A stretch of 64,000 nucleotides of DNA from Microtetraspora glauca (lineage in GTDB: Bacteria > Actinomycetota > Actinomycetes > Streptomycetales > Streptomycetaceae): assembly GCA_000721275.1 (NCBI GenBank), contig JOFO01000016.1:62001-126000 (forward strand), in the 5' to 3' direction. The notes under the pieces are model-generated. The model saw only the letters and a list, made by a program, of their open reading frames with translations, did not search any database and was not told the DNA's origin. The position numbers and the translations under genes are program-made. Within the stretch, counting starts at the first letter, position 1. Each line of letters begins with the position of its first letter. Shown piece after piece: positions 7,809 through 16,535 of the stretch.

Positions 7809-8984
7809 TCAGGCGCTCGACAGGACGAGGGTGGCGGCGGAGCAGAACCAGCCGCCGGTGGCGGAGGCGACGGCGAGGCGGGGGAGGGAGCCGTCGGGGC
7901 GGCGGACCTGGAGGCCGGGCGCCTCGCCGCGGAGCTGGCGCACCGCCTCGACCAGGAGGAAGAGGCCCCGCATGCCGGGGTGGCAGGCGGAGAGGCCGCC
8001 GCCGTCGGTGTTGACCGGCACGGCGGCCGGGTCGGTGACGTACGCGCCGCCCTCGCCCTTGGCGCAGAAGCCGAGGTCCTCCAGGGTCACCAGGGTCATG
8101 TAGGTGAAGGCGTCGTAGATCTCGGCGACGTCGATGTCGGCGGGCGTGACGCCGGCGCGCGCGAAGGCGAGGCGTCCGCTGACGGCCGCGGGGGAGACGG
8201 TGAGGTCGTCCCACTCGGACATGGTCGTGTGGGAGGTGTGTTCGCCGGCGCCGAGGATCCAGACCGGTGCCTTGCGGGTGTCCGCGACGTACTCCTCGGC
8301 GACGAGGAGGACCGCGCAGCCGCCGTCGCTGCGGATGCAGCAGTGCAGCTTGGTGAAGGGGTCGGCGATCATCGGGCCGGACAGGACGTCGTCGACGGTG
8401 ATCGGGTCGCGGAACATCGCCTCGGGGTTGTGCGCCGCGTGCGCCCGGGCCCGGACGGCGACCTCGGCGAGCTGCTCCAGCGTGGTGCCGTACCGGTGCA
8501 TGTGGCGGCGGGCGGCCATCGCGTACTTGGCGACGAGGGTGTGTCCGTACGGCACCTCGAACTGGAGCGGGCCGCGGGCGCCGAAGGAGAGGTTGGCGGT
8601 GCGGCGGCGGGCCTTGATGTCGGCGCGCGCGGTGGAGCCGTACACGAGCAGCACCGCGTGGGCGCGGCCCGTCGCGATGGCGTCGGCGGCGTGGGCGGCC
8701 ATGACCTCCCAGGTGGCGCCGCCGACGGTGGTGGAGTCGACCCAGGTGGGGCGCAGGCCCAGGTATTCGGCGACTTCGACGGGGGCGAGGGTGCCGAGCC
8801 CGGCGGAGGCGAGGCCGTCGACGAGGGAGCGGTCGAGGCCGCTGTCGGCGAGGGCGCGGCGGGCGGCCTGGGCGTGCAGCGCGTAGGGGGTGGCCTCGTC
8901 GAGCCGGCCGCAGTCGGAGAGCGCGACGCCGGCGACGGCGACCCGGCGGCGGCCGGGGGGAGCGGTGCGCGTGGAAGCGGTCAT
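7809..8984 (-). CDS. Thiolase-like lipid transfer protein (Ltp family)
   Basis: A 391-residue member of the non-decarboxylating thiolase/SCP2-thiolase superfamily, close to the Ltp proteins that work on CoA thioesters in sterol side-chain degradation. Recognisable parts are 'PTWVDSTTVGGATWEV' where thiolases carry the nucleophilic Cys (here Gly-Ala-Thr-Trp, so no Cys), the aldolase-type 'AEIYDAFTYMTL', and 'NTDGGGLSACHPGMRG'. Loss of the nucleophile argues for a retro-aldol or scaffold role rather than thiolysis. Ltp aldolases need a DUF35 partner; the only DUF35 gene in the window is 8 kb away. Two CTGACG-type operators lie in the divergent promoter with the acyl-CoA dehydrogenase gene. Confidence 0.8.
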   Translation of the reverse strand: MTASTRTAPPGRRRVAVAGVALSDCGRLDEATPYALHAQAARRALADSGLDRSLVDGLASAGLGTLAPVEVAEYLGLRPTWVDSTTVGGATWEVMAAHAADAIATGRAHAVLLVYGSTARADIKARRRTANLSFGARGPLQFEVPYGHTLVAKYAMAARRHMHRYGTTLEQLAEVAVRARAHAAHNPEAMFRDPITVDDVLSGPMIADPFTKLHCCIRSDGGCAVLLVAEEYVADTRKAPVWILGAGEHTSHTTMSEWDDLTVSPAAVSGRLAFARAGVTPADIDVAEIYDAFTYMTLVTLEDLGFCAKGEGGAYVTDPAAVPVNTDGGGLSACHPGMRGLFLLVEAVRQLRGEAPGLQVRRPDGSLPRLAVASATGGWFCSAATLVLSSA

Positions 8985-8988
8985 AAAT

Positions 8989-9074
8989 CTGACGGTACAT
9001 CAGATCCGGGCGGATCGGGGGCGCGTCGCTCTGGGCAAGCGACTTCCGCGCGGCCTAACATGACGACCCGTCAG
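8989..9074. promoter_or_regulatory. Two CTGACG-N3-CGTCAG-type operators in a divergent promoter
   Basis: CTGACGGTACATCAG (8989-9003, one mismatch) and a perfect TGACGACCCGTCA (9061-9073) lie between the Ltp gene and the acyl-CoA dehydrogenase gene. One site is next to each start codon. Palindromes with 5-bp arms and a 3-bp centre of this kind are usual for TetR-type repressors. The same motif recurs through the window. Confidence 0.75.
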
Positions 9075-9090
9075 ATACAGAGGGAGCCCC

Positions 9091-10248
9091 ATGGACACCG
9101 CCGACGGCGCGGACCCCGATCCGCTCACCGAGGACCAGCGGCAGTTCCGCCGCACCCTGCGCACCCTGCGCGGCCTGCTCGAACGGCACGCCGGACCCCC
9201 GGCCGGCGCCCCCGAGGGGTACGACCCCGCCCTGTGGGCCCGGATGTCCGGCGAGCTCGGCCTCACCCGGCTCGCCCTCCCCGAGGAGTACGGCGGCACC
9301 GGCCGCGGCCTCCCCGCGCTCGCCCTCGCCTGCGAGGAGACCGGCCGCGCCCTCGCCCCCTCCCCGCTGCTCGCCACCGCCGCCCTCACCGCCCCCCTCG
9401 TCGCCGCCCTCGGCACCCCCGCCCAGCGCGCCGCCCTGCTGCCCCGCGTCGCCGACGGCACCCTCACCTGCGCGCTCGCCGTCCCCGGCGGCTCCCTCGC
9501 CCACGCCCTCGGACTCACCGGCGACAACACCACCGGCGCCTGGTCCGGCGACGGCCGCGCCGGCGGCGTCCAGGCCCGCCCGGCCCCCGCGCCCGCCACC
9601 GGCTGGCTGCTCTACGGCGAGGCCGACCAGGTCCTCGACGGGCACAGCGCCGGACTCCTCCTCGTCGCCGCCCACACCGGCGGCTTCGCCCGCAGCCGTA
9701 CGCTCCTCTACCTGGTCCGCGCCGACGACGCCGGCCCCGGCCTCGTCCGCACCCGCCGCACCGGCCTCGATCCCACCCGCCGGCCGGCCGGCGTCCAGTT
9801 CCGCGACGTCCCGGCCGCCCTCCTCGGCGAGGACCCCGCCGACCCCGCCGACATCACCCGCGCCCTTGCCGCCGCCGGCCGCACCGCCGCCGTCCTCCTC
9901 GCCGCCGAGGCCACCGGAGCCGCCCGCGCCGCCCTGGACGGCGCCCTCCGCCACGCCACCGCCCGCGACCGGCACCGCCTCGCCGACCTGCACGCCCGGA
10001 TCGAGACCGCCCGGACGCTCACCCACGGCGCCGCCCGCGCACCGGGACCCGGCCCCGAGAGCGGCCCCCTCGCGCTCGCCCAGGCCCTCGACGTCCTCCG
10101 CGCCGCCGCCGGCGAGGCCGTACCCCCGCACGACGCCGACCGCTTCGGCCGCCGCGCCGCCGCCGACGCGCTCCTCTTCGGACCCGTCGGCCGGCTCAGG
10201 GCCCGCGCGGCCGAACGCACCGGACTCCTCCGAGAGGCGGCGGCCTGA
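9091..10248 (+). CDS. Degenerate acyl-CoA dehydrogenase family protein
   Basis: A 385-residue protein with the acyl-CoA dehydrogenase fold: N-terminal helices with 'LGLTRLALPEEYGGTGRGLPALALACEETGRALAPSP', then the middle beta-barrel and C-terminal helices. Two normally strict regions are missing. At residues 288-300 the sequence runs HATARDR-HRLADLHARIETAR, omitting the QFGxxIGxFQ segment that contacts FAD; near the C-terminus the QLHGGIGFTWE segment is also gone, and I see no catalytic Glu. It may be the non-catalytic subunit of a heteromeric dehydrogenase, as in sterol-degrading FadE pairs, but no catalytic partner is nearby. The next gene overlaps its stop (ATGA). Confidence 0.8.
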   Translation: MDTADGADPDPLTEDQRQFRRTLRTLRGLLERHAGPPAGAPEGYDPALWARMSGELGLTRLALPEEYGGTGRGLPALALACEETGRALAPSPLLATAALTAPLVAALGTPAQRAALLPRVADGTLTCALAVPGGSLAHALGLTGDNTTGAWSGDGRAGGVQARPAPAPATGWLLYGEADQVLDGHSAGLLLVAAHTGGFARSRTLLYLVRADDAGPGLVRTRRTGLDPTRRPAGVQFRDVPAALLGEDPADPADITRALAAAGRTAAVLLAAEATGAARAALDGALRHATARDRHRLADLHARIETARTLTHGAARAPGPGPESGPLALAQALDVLRAAAGEAVPPHDADRFGRRAAADALLFGPVGRLRARAAERTGLLREAAA

Positions 10249-10721
10249 TGCCCCTCGGCGTGACGCTCGTCCAGAAGGTCTCCTCGACCCGCGCCTTCGC
10301 GAAGATCGCCCCCCACGTCATCCCCGCCCTCGACAAGGCCGTGCACCGGCTCAGCGGCGGAAAAGCCCTGCTCAGCACCCGGATGCTGCCCGGAGTCGTG
10401 CTCACCGCCACCGGCGCCCGCAGCGGCCTGCCCCGCACCACCCCGCTCGCCTGCATGCCCGAACCCGACCGGGGGACCTGGCTGCTGATCGGCTCCAACT
10501 TCGGCCGCCCCGGCCACCCCTCCTGGACCGCCAACCTGCTCGCCCACCCGGACGCCGAGATCAGCTGGAAGGGCGAGACCGTCCCCGTGCGCGCCGAACG
10601 GCTCACCGGCGACGAACGGGCCGTGGCCTGGGCGGCGGCGCTCGCCTTCTGGCCCCCGTACGCCGCGTACCAGGCCCGGATCGACCGCGAGATCCGGCTC
10701 TTCCGCCTCACCCGCCGGTGA
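10248..10721 (+). CDS. Deazaflavin (F420)-dependent nitroreductase family protein
   Basis: A 157-residue split-barrel protein of the DDN/F420-dependent quinone or nitroreductase family. Signatures are 'LTATGARSGLPRTTPLACMP' and 'GTWLLIGSNFGRPGHPSWTANLLAHPDAEISWKGE', the F420-binding region of this group. It starts on an ATG overlapping the dehydrogenase stop, so the two are translationally coupled and share the CTGACG-type operator. Such enzymes transfer hydride from F420H2 to enones or quinones. Inference: it reduces an unsaturated intermediate of the same pathway. Confidence 0.85.
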   Translation: MPLGVTLVQKVSSTRAFAKIAPHVIPALDKAVHRLSGGKALLSTRMLPGVVLTATGARSGLPRTTPLACMPEPDRGTWLLIGSNFGRPGHPSWTANLLAHPDAEISWKGETVPVRAERLTGDERAVAWAAALAFWPPYAAYQARIDREIRLFRLTRR

Positions 10722-10738
10722 TCCGGCCCCAGACACGA

Positions 10739-10790
10739 CGACGCCGACGGCGGTCCCGCCCGCGAGGGGCGGCGGCCGGCGTCGGCGTCG
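10739..10790. terminator. Shared stem-loop terminator
   Basis: CGACGCCGAC (10739-10748) pairs with GTCGGCGTCG (10781-10790), with further GC pairing inside. It lies between the convergent nitroreductase and TetR genes. Confidence 0.65.
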
Positions 10791-10847
10791 ACGACAGGAC
10801 GAGGGAAGGAGGGGAGGCTCCGGGCGGTCGCCCGGCAGGACTCCGGG

Positions 10848-11495
10848 CTATCTCACCGGCTTCTTTCCGGTGATGCCCAGATGCACCAACAGGGCCAGGT
10901 TCGGCTTGAGTTCGGCCTGCTTCACACCCCAGGTGGTGAAGCCCTTCTGGTGGCCGGCGACCGCGGCCAGCATCGCCACGAGCGAGCCCGCCACCGCCGC
11001 GGCGCTGACCTCCTTGTCGATCTTGCCCTTGCCCTGGAGCTCCTTCACCGCGTCCGTCAGGGAGTTGGTGACCGAGTTCAGGATCTTCATGCGGATCTTG
11101 TAGAAGCGCTTGTCGCCCTCGGCCGCGCCGAGGTCCACGACCCGCAGGATCGCGTCGTGCTTCCGCCAGAAGTCCAGGAAGCCGTCGACGAGTTCCTCGG
11201 AGGTCTGCCAGGCCGCCTTGCCGACCCAGGAGCGCCCGGAGACCAGTTCGGTCAATCCGGCGCCCTCCTTCGCCATTTCCTCCGCGAGCTCCAGGACGGC
11301 CCCCTCGACGTCCGGGAAGTACTGATAGAACGTCGCGGGTGAAGTACCCGCCTTCCGGGCCACGTCGATCACCTTGACGTCCCGGTACGGCGAGGAGCTG
11401 AGCATCTCACCGAGGCAGTCGAGCAGCTTCTGCCGCGTCGCCTGACCGCGTCGTCCGGCCACGCGGCCGTCGACGGTGCGTACTTGTCCTGTCAT
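10848..11495 (-). CDS. TetR-family regulator; candidate controller of the CTGACG regulon
   Basis: A 215-residue TetR protein. The helix-turn-helix is 'LLDCLGEMLSSSPYRDVKVIDVARKAGTSPATFYQYFPDVEGAVLELAEEM' near residues 22-72. The C-terminal half is helical and unusually Lys-rich ('VKELQGKGKIDKEVSAAAVAGSLVAM'). The bases over its start codon read TGTCATGCCGTCAG, which keeps one perfect CGTCAG half-site of the palindrome found at the other regulated promoters. Its position just upstream of a VOC gene and afsK matches the conserved Streptomyces order, so it could be a general conserved regulator rather than a pathway-specific one. Confidence 0.8.
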   Translation of the reverse strand: MTGQVRTVDGRVAGRRGQATRQKLLDCLGEMLSSSPYRDVKVIDVARKAGTSPATFYQYFPDVEGAVLELAEEMAKEGAGLTELVSGRSWVGKAAWQTSEELVDGFLDFWRKHDAILRVVDLGAAEGDKRFYKIRMKILNSVTNSLTDAVKELQGKGKIDKEVSAAAVAGSLVAMLAAVAGHQKGFTTWGVKQAELKPNLALLVHLGITGKKPVR

Positions 11496-11799
11496 GCCGT
11501 CAGCTTACCGAGGGGGGGTCGGCGCGCGATTCGGCCGACTGCAAATGGGGTGCACCCCGTTCCCCGAGGTCGGCGGGGGTCTCCCCGGCGCGTCGCACGC
11601 CACCCCGCGCCCGGCCCCCGCGCCTCCCGCCCGGCCCCGCGCCCGCCTCCGCCCGCCCGCCTCCGCCCGCTCCCTCCCGTACGACCGCGAACGGCCCCGT
11701 CCCGTACGACCGCGCTCGCCTCCGCCCCGCACGACGGCGACCGCCCCGGACGGCGCACGCCGGGGCGCGCCGGCCGGTCCGCCGTCCTAGCGTGGAGCC
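11496..11799. other. Divergent intergenic region between TetR and VOC genes
   Basis: About 300 nt with a strongly strand-biased CCCG/CCGC composition between 11580 and 11770. I see no convincing small gene. The TetR promoter must lie at its left end and the VOC promoter at its right end; a degenerate CGTCAG half-site sits at 11498-11510. Confidence 0.5.
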
Positions 11800-12693
11800 A
11801 TGGCCGTATACACAGAGGGCACCCCGTGCTGGGTGGACGCGCAGCTCCCCGACCTGGAGGCGGGCAAGCGCTTCTACGGCGAGCTCTTCGGCTGGACCTT
11901 CGACGAGGACCGCGACGAGGCCCTGCTGGACGGCCGCCGGGTCGCCGGGCTGCTCCCCAAGCGCGACGGCCGGATGCCCACGACCTGGACCGTCTACCTC
12001 GCCACCGCCGACGCCGGCACCGTGGCCTCCCGGGTCCGGGCGGCCGGCGGGCAGATGGTCATGGAGCCGTACCCGGTCGGCCCCTTCGGCGTCCTCGCCC
12101 TCGCCGCCGACCCCGGCGGCGCCGTCGTCGGCCTGCGCCAGTCCGGCGAGGACGACGGCTTCGAGGTCGTGAACGAACCCGGCGCGTTCTGCTGGATGGA
12201 GGTGTACACCCGCCGCCCCGGGCCCGTGGACACCTTCTACGCCTCCGTCTTCGGCTGGCTCGGCCGCCAGGCCGACCCCGCCGAGGAGGGCAAGGAGCCC
12301 GGTTTCGACTACCGGGTCTGGTCCCCGCCCGGCTCCCGCGCCGGCGACGACACCGCCTTCGGCGGCCGGGCCGTCATCACCGACGCCTTCCCCACCGAGA
12401 TGCCCGGCCACGTCCTCGTCTACTTCGCCGTCCGCGACACCGACGAGGCGTGCGCCACCACCGTCCGGCTCGGCGGCCGGGTCGCCGAACCCCCCGCCGA
12501 CACCCCCCACGGCCGGATCGCCGTCCTCCACGACAACCAGGGCGCCCGCTTCGCCGTCCTCGCCGACCCGGCCGCCCCGCCGGCCCCCCTCGCGGCCGGC
12601 GAGGAGCCCGCCGCCCTCTCCACCGACACCGCCCCCCTCGCCGTCCCCGCACCCCCCGCCTCCACCCTCGCGGAGCCGCCGCCCGACCGGTGA
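11800..12693 (+). CDS. Two-domain VOC (glyoxalase-fold) protein, probable AfsK-binding protein by position
   Basis: A 297-residue protein with two vicinal-oxygen-chelate repeats. Domain 1 is residues 5-125 ('TPCWVDAQLPDLEAGKRFYGELFGWTF'), domain 2 residues 135-260 ('GAFCWMEVYTRRPGPVDTFYASVFGW'), and the tail is Ala/Pro-rich. Proteins of this shape were once annotated as hydroxylases. In S. coelicolor the gene directly upstream of afsK encodes KbpA, which binds unphosphorylated AfsK and restrains its autophosphorylation; this gene holds the same position, 125 nt before afsK. The assignment as KbpA rests on synteny, not on a diagnostic motif. Confidence 0.7.
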   Translation: MAVYTEGTPCWVDAQLPDLEAGKRFYGELFGWTFDEDRDEALLDGRRVAGLLPKRDGRMPTTWTVYLATADAGTVASRVRAAGGQMVMEPYPVGPFGVLALAADPGGAVVGLRQSGEDDGFEVVNEPGAFCWMEVYTRRPGPVDTFYASVFGWLGRQADPAEEGKEPGFDYRVWSPPGSRAGDDTAFGGRAVITDAFPTEMPGHVLVYFAVRDTDEACATTVRLGGRVAEPPADTPHGRIAVLHDNQGARFAVLADPAAPPAPLAAGEEPAALSTDTAPLAVPAPPASTLAEPPPDR

Positions 12694-12818
12694 GGCTTCC
12701 GCTCCGTATGAGGTGTGACACCCCGATCCGCCCCCGGGTTCGCAACAAGGGCTCCGGACAGGAAGAATCAGGGGCCCGGGCCGTACCGTCATGGCCCGTA
12801 CGGGGAGGTGGCAGGCAA

Positions 12819-15185
12819 GTGGAACAGCTGACGCAGCACGACCCGAGACGCATCGGGCCCTTCGAGGTGCTGGGCCGGCTCGGCGCGGGCGGCATGGGCC
12901 TGGTCTATCTCGCGCGGTCGGCGTCCGGCCGGCGCGTGGCGATCAAGACCGTGCGCACGGAGCTCGCGGAGGACCAGCTGTTCCGGGTCCGCTTCACCCG
13001 GGAGGTGGAGGCCGCCCGGGCGGTGTCCGGGTTCTACACGGCCGCCGTCGTCGACGCCGACCCGCGCGCCGCCGTGCCGTGGCTGGCGACCGCGTACGTC
13101 CCGGCGCCGTCGCTGGAAGAGATAGTGAACGAGTGCGGGCCGCTCCCGGCCCAGGCCGTCCGCTGGCTCGCCGCCGGTGTCGCCGAGGCCCTGCAGTCCA
13201 TCCACGGCGCCGGGCTCGTCCACCGCGACCTCAAGCCGTCGAACGTGCTCGTCGTCGAGGACGGGCCCCGGGTGATCGACTTCGGCATCGCGTCCGGCGT
13301 CTCCAACACACGGCTGACGATGACCAACGTCGCCGTGGGCACCCCCGCCTACATGTCGCCCGAGCAGGCCCGGGACTCGCGCAGCGTCACCGGCGCCAGC
13401 GACGTCTTCTCGCTCGGCTCCATGCTGGTGTTCGCCGCCACCGGCCACGCGCCCTTCCACGGCGCCAACCCGGTGGAGACCGTCTTCATGCTGCTCCGCG
13501 AGGGCCCCGACCTGGAGGGCCTGCCGGAGGAGCTGCGGCCGCTCATCGAGGCGTGCATGCAGATGGACGTGGCCCAGCGGCCGACGCCGGCCGACCTCCA
13601 GGCCATGCTCGCCCCGCACCTCTTCGGCCCCGGCAGCGACGACAGCGGCACCGCGTCGGCGTGGTTGCCGGAGAGCGCCGTCGCCATGATCGAGACCCGC
13701 CGCGGCGGCGGCCGGACGGTCCCGCAGCCGCCGGTGTCCCCGCCGCCGATGCCGCCGCGCCCGCCCGTCCCGTACGACGGCGGCGACCCGCGTGCGCCCG
13801 AGCCCGTCCACGCGGGCGGCCGGCACGCGGGGCCCGCGGAGGAGTCCGGCGGGCCGGTGCGGCTCGGCGGCGCCACCGTGCCGATCGGCCCCGGGCCGCG
13901 GGTCGCGGACACCCGGGCGGCGCTCGCGGTCGGCCAGGCCGCCGACCCGCACGCCACCGGCTGGCTCCGGCCGCCCGGCGGGGAGGCGGCGCCCGCGCCC
14001 GCCCCGGCGCCGGAGGCCCCGGCCGTACCGCCGCAGCCGGCGCCCGGCGGCTGGCGGCCGTGGCGCTTCCGCATGTCGAACGACGTGTGGGGGACGCCGG
14101 TCGTCGACGGCGACCTGCTGTACGTGACCTCCTTCGAGGTGCACGCGCTGGACACCGGGTCCGGCCGGCGCCAGTTCAAGACCCGGGACGTGGCCTGGTC
14201 GATGGCGGTCGCGCAGGGCCGGATCCACGCCTCGGACGGGCCCACGCTGTACGCGCTGGACGCCGTCGACGGCAGCGAGCGGTGGCGGCTGCGCACCGAC
14301 GCCTGGGTGTACTCCCTCCAGGTGGACCGGGGCACCGTCGTCACCGGCACCCGGGGCGGCGGCGTGCAGGGCTGGGAGGCGTCCAACGGCGCCAAGCTGT
14401 GGGAGATCACCGGCTGCCAGACGGACTTCGAGACCCCGGAGGCGGGCCCGGCCGTGCACGGCGACACCGTGTACGTGTGGCGGGACGCCCGGCTCCAGGC
14501 GCTCGACGCCCGCACGGGCACCGAGCGCTGGTCGTACCCGATCGGCGACGCCGCGTCCTGCGGGCACGTCCCGGTGCGGGTCGCCCCTGCCGAGGACGGC
14601 TGCGTGTACGTCTCCGCCGGCACCCGCGTCCTGTCCATCGACATCGCCGCCGGGCACGTCCGCTGGCACTTCGAGGCGCCCGCCGTCTTCCTCTCGCCGC
14701 CCGCCTTCGCGCCCGGCCCGGCGGTCACCGGCGGCGGCGTGTACCTGGCCGACCACCTCGGCACGGTGTACGCGATCGACGCCACCACCGGGCAGGACCG
14801 CTGGCGGATCGCGACCGAGCAGCGCCAGTCGTCCGAGCCGGTGCTCGTCGCCGCGGGCAACGTGCACGTCGGCAGCGGCAGCGCCCTCTACACCCTGGAC
14901 GCGGTCACGGGCACGCCCCGCTGGCGGTTCGCGGCCGGCTCCGAACTGGTCGGCACCCCGGTCGTCGCGGACGGGCGGGTCCACTTCGGCTCCGCCGACC
15001 ACGTGCTGTACACGCTGGACGCGACCGGTGGGCAGCTGCGCTGGAAGCTCGCCACGGGCGGCGAGATCACCGGCTCGCCGGTGGTCCGCAACGGGGTCGT
15101 GTACGCGTGCAGCAAGGACCGCTGCGTGTACGCGCTCGACGCGGCGAAGGGCACGGCCACGGGCCGCGGCTCGGCGGCCCGCTAG
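12819..15185 (+). CDS. afsK: Serine/threonine protein kinase AfsK with PQQ/beta-propeller domain
   Basis: A 788-residue kinase that phosphorylates the activator AfsR and also polar-growth proteins. The kinase domain covers residues 12-280: glycine loop 'GAGGMG' (22-27), Lys43, 'HRDLKPSN' (135-142), 'DFGIA' (154-158) and activation-loop threonines 164-169 before 'GTPAYMSPEQ'. A Pro-rich linker (about 290-410) follows, then a C-terminal propeller of repeated 'LYALDAxTGxxRWxF' PQQ-type blades. There is no transmembrane helix, as expected for AfsK. GTG at 12819 was taken because GGAGG lies about 10 nt upstream and the N-terminus EQLTQHDPRRIGPFEV then matches the family. Confidence 0.92.
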   Translation: MEQLTQHDPRRIGPFEVLGRLGAGGMGLVYLARSASGRRVAIKTVRTELAEDQLFRVRFTREVEAARAVSGFYTAAVVDADPRAAVPWLATAYVPAPSLEEIVNECGPLPAQAVRWLAAGVAEALQSIHGAGLVHRDLKPSNVLVVEDGPRVIDFGIASGVSNTRLTMTNVAVGTPAYMSPEQARDSRSVTGASDVFSLGSMLVFAATGHAPFHGANPVETVFMLLREGPDLEGLPEELRPLIEACMQMDVAQRPTPADLQAMLAPHLFGPGSDDSGTASAWLPESAVAMIETRRGGGRTVPQPPVSPPPMPPRPPVPYDGGDPRAPEPVHAGGRHAGPAEESGGPVRLGGATVPIGPGPRVADTRAALAVGQAADPHATGWLRPPGGEAAPAPAPAPEAPAVPPQPAPGGWRPWRFRMSNDVWGTPVVDGDLLYVTSFEVHALDTGSGRRQFKTRDVAWSMAVAQGRIHASDGPTLYALDAVDGSERWRLRTDAWVYSLQVDRGTVVTGTRGGGVQGWEASNGAKLWEITGCQTDFETPEAGPAVHGDTVYVWRDARLQALDARTGTERWSYPIGDAASCGHVPVRVAPAEDGCVYVSAGTRVLSIDIAAGHVRWHFEAPAVFLSPPAFAPGPAVTGGGVYLADHLGTVYAIDATTGQDRWRIATEQRQSSEPVLVAAGNVHVGSGSALYTLDAVTGTPRWRFAAGSELVGTPVVADGRVHFGSADHVLYTLDATGGQLRWKLATGGEITGSPVVRNGVVYACSKDRCVYALDAAKGTATGRGSAAR

Positions 15186-15820
15186 CCCGTCGGCCGGTCG
15201 TCCCGGCCGTCCCGGTCGCGGGGCGGGTCGGCCGGCACGTCGAAGCGGCCGGGAGCGGCGTACGGCATGGACCGGGTCTCGGCGTCGTACCCGCCGCGCC
15301 CGTCGTACCCGTCGTGTCCGTCGCGCGTCTCGGCCGTGACCGGGCCCGTGTCCTGCGGCCGGGCGGGCGGCTGCTCGTCGCGCCGGGTGCGCGCCTGCCG
15401 GTGGTCCTTGCGGCGGCCCGCCATGACGAGCGCGCCGAGCAGCAGCAGGATGCCGCCGCCGACGGCGTTGGCGACGCCGTCGCCGAGGCCGCGCCCGTCG
15501 CCGGACACGACGAGGCTGCCCTCGGCCTGCCCGACCCGGACCATCCACAGGACGGTGAAGCCGAGGACGACCACGCCGGCGACGGCGACGAGCACCCGGG
15601 AACGCAGCACCACGCCGACGACGGCGAGCAGGGCGGCGACGGCGAACGGCAGCAGGATCGAGCCGATGACCCCGGCCCGGGTCTCGGTGATGCCGGAGAA
15701 GAGGTCCCCGATCCGGTAGTCGCGGCCGTGACGGCCGTCGTACCAGGCACGGAAGGGGCTCCAGACGGCGGCCGTCGCTCCGACGAGGGCGAGGACCGAG
15801 CCGACGACGTTGCGGATCAT
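15182..15820 (-). CDS. Four-helix membrane protein with charged C-terminal tail
   Basis: A 212-residue protein with hydrophobic helices near residues 4-22, 50-68, 73-95 and 115-133. Its C-terminal tail is disordered and Asp/Arg/Tyr-rich ('DGHDGYDGRGGYD'). The start ATG at 15820 has GAGGAGGG upstream. It overlaps the end of afsK by 4 nt in convergent orientation. A membrane protein gene lies next to afsK in other Streptomyces as well. No function is known. Confidence 0.7.
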   Translation of the reverse strand: MIRNVVGSVLALVGATAAVWSPFRAWYDGRHGRDYRIGDLFSGITETRAGVIGSILLPFAVAALLAVVGVVLRSRVLVAVAGVVVLGFTVLWMVRVGQAEGSLVVSGDGRGLGDGVANAVGGGILLLLGALVMAGRRKDHRQARTRRDEQPPARPQDTGPVTAETRDGHDGYDGRGGYDAETRSMPYAAPGRFDVPADPPRDRDGRDDRPTG

Positions 15821-15959
15821 CGTGCGCCCTCCTCGGGGTGCTTCGAGGTCCTGCGCTCCCGCTTTCGACGCTACGCGCGGTGGCCGGGGCCCGCCATGCG
15901 GGGCGCCGGGGCTCGCTAGGGTGTGGCCCGCACACGACGGACGGACGGGGAGGACGGCG

Positions 15960-16505
15960 ATGGTACGGACCCGGTGGAAGCTGGCGGCGGCGCTGACGGT
16001 GGTGGTGCTGGCGCTGACCGGCTTCGAGACCGGCTCGGGCGGCAAGGGCGGCGGCAGCGGCAAGAGCAAGAGCCGCAGCAGTGACGGCGGCGGCTGCTCC
16101 AGCGACAAGAAGGACAACGACGACTACCAGGGCTCCGGGTGGAGCGGGGACGGCGGCAGCGGCAGCGAGTACACCGCCGAGCCGGCGTCCTCCGCCTCCG
16201 GCACGGCGGGCCCGGACGTGACGGTCGTCGACTGCGTGGAGCCCGCGCGGAAGAAGCGCAAGGGCAAGCCCGCCCGCAAGGCGGACACGACGGCGACGCT
16301 GCGGTTCTCCAACCCCGAGTACACCTCCCTCAGCTACCGCGTGGTCCTGGAGTTCCGCAGCGACAAGGGGTCCGTGATCTCCACGGCGGAGACGACGGTG
16401 GCGCTGCAGGCGGGGGAGCGGAAGGACGTCGAGGTGCCGATGGGCAGCCCCGGGCTCGTGGACCGGGTCGCCTCGTGCACGGTCGGCACGGTGCAGCAGC
16501 TGTAG
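15960..16505 (+). CDS. Secreted or lipid-surface hypothetical protein
   Basis: A 181-residue protein starting MVRTRWKLAAALTVVVLALTG, a clear signal sequence without a lipobox cysteine. A Gly/Ser/Lys-rich low-complexity linker (residues 22-80) follows, and then a beta-rich C-terminal domain (about 90-181) with two Cys residues that could form a disulfide ('VVDCVEP' and 'VASCTVG'). The domain resembles the small immunoglobulin-like modules of exported Streptomyces proteins. ATG at 15960 has GGGGAGG upstream. No function is assigned. Confidence 0.7.
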   Translation: MVRTRWKLAAALTVVVLALTGFETGSGGKGGGSGKSKSRSSDGGGCSSDKKDNDDYQGSGWSGDGGSGSEYTAEPASSASGTAGPDVTVVDCVEPARKKRKGKPARKADTTATLRFSNPEYTSLSYRVVLEFRSDKGSVISTAETTVALQAGERKDVEVPMGSPGLVDRVASCTVGTVQQL

Positions 16506-16535
16506 TCCGGGAGCACGGTCCGGGAGCGGCAGGCC

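Noticed and set aside
7758..9000. N-terminal extension of the PdxH-like frame
   Set aside because: It is Arg/Pro-rich sequence antisense-phased to the Ltp gene; the conserved oxidase starts at the ATG at 7758.
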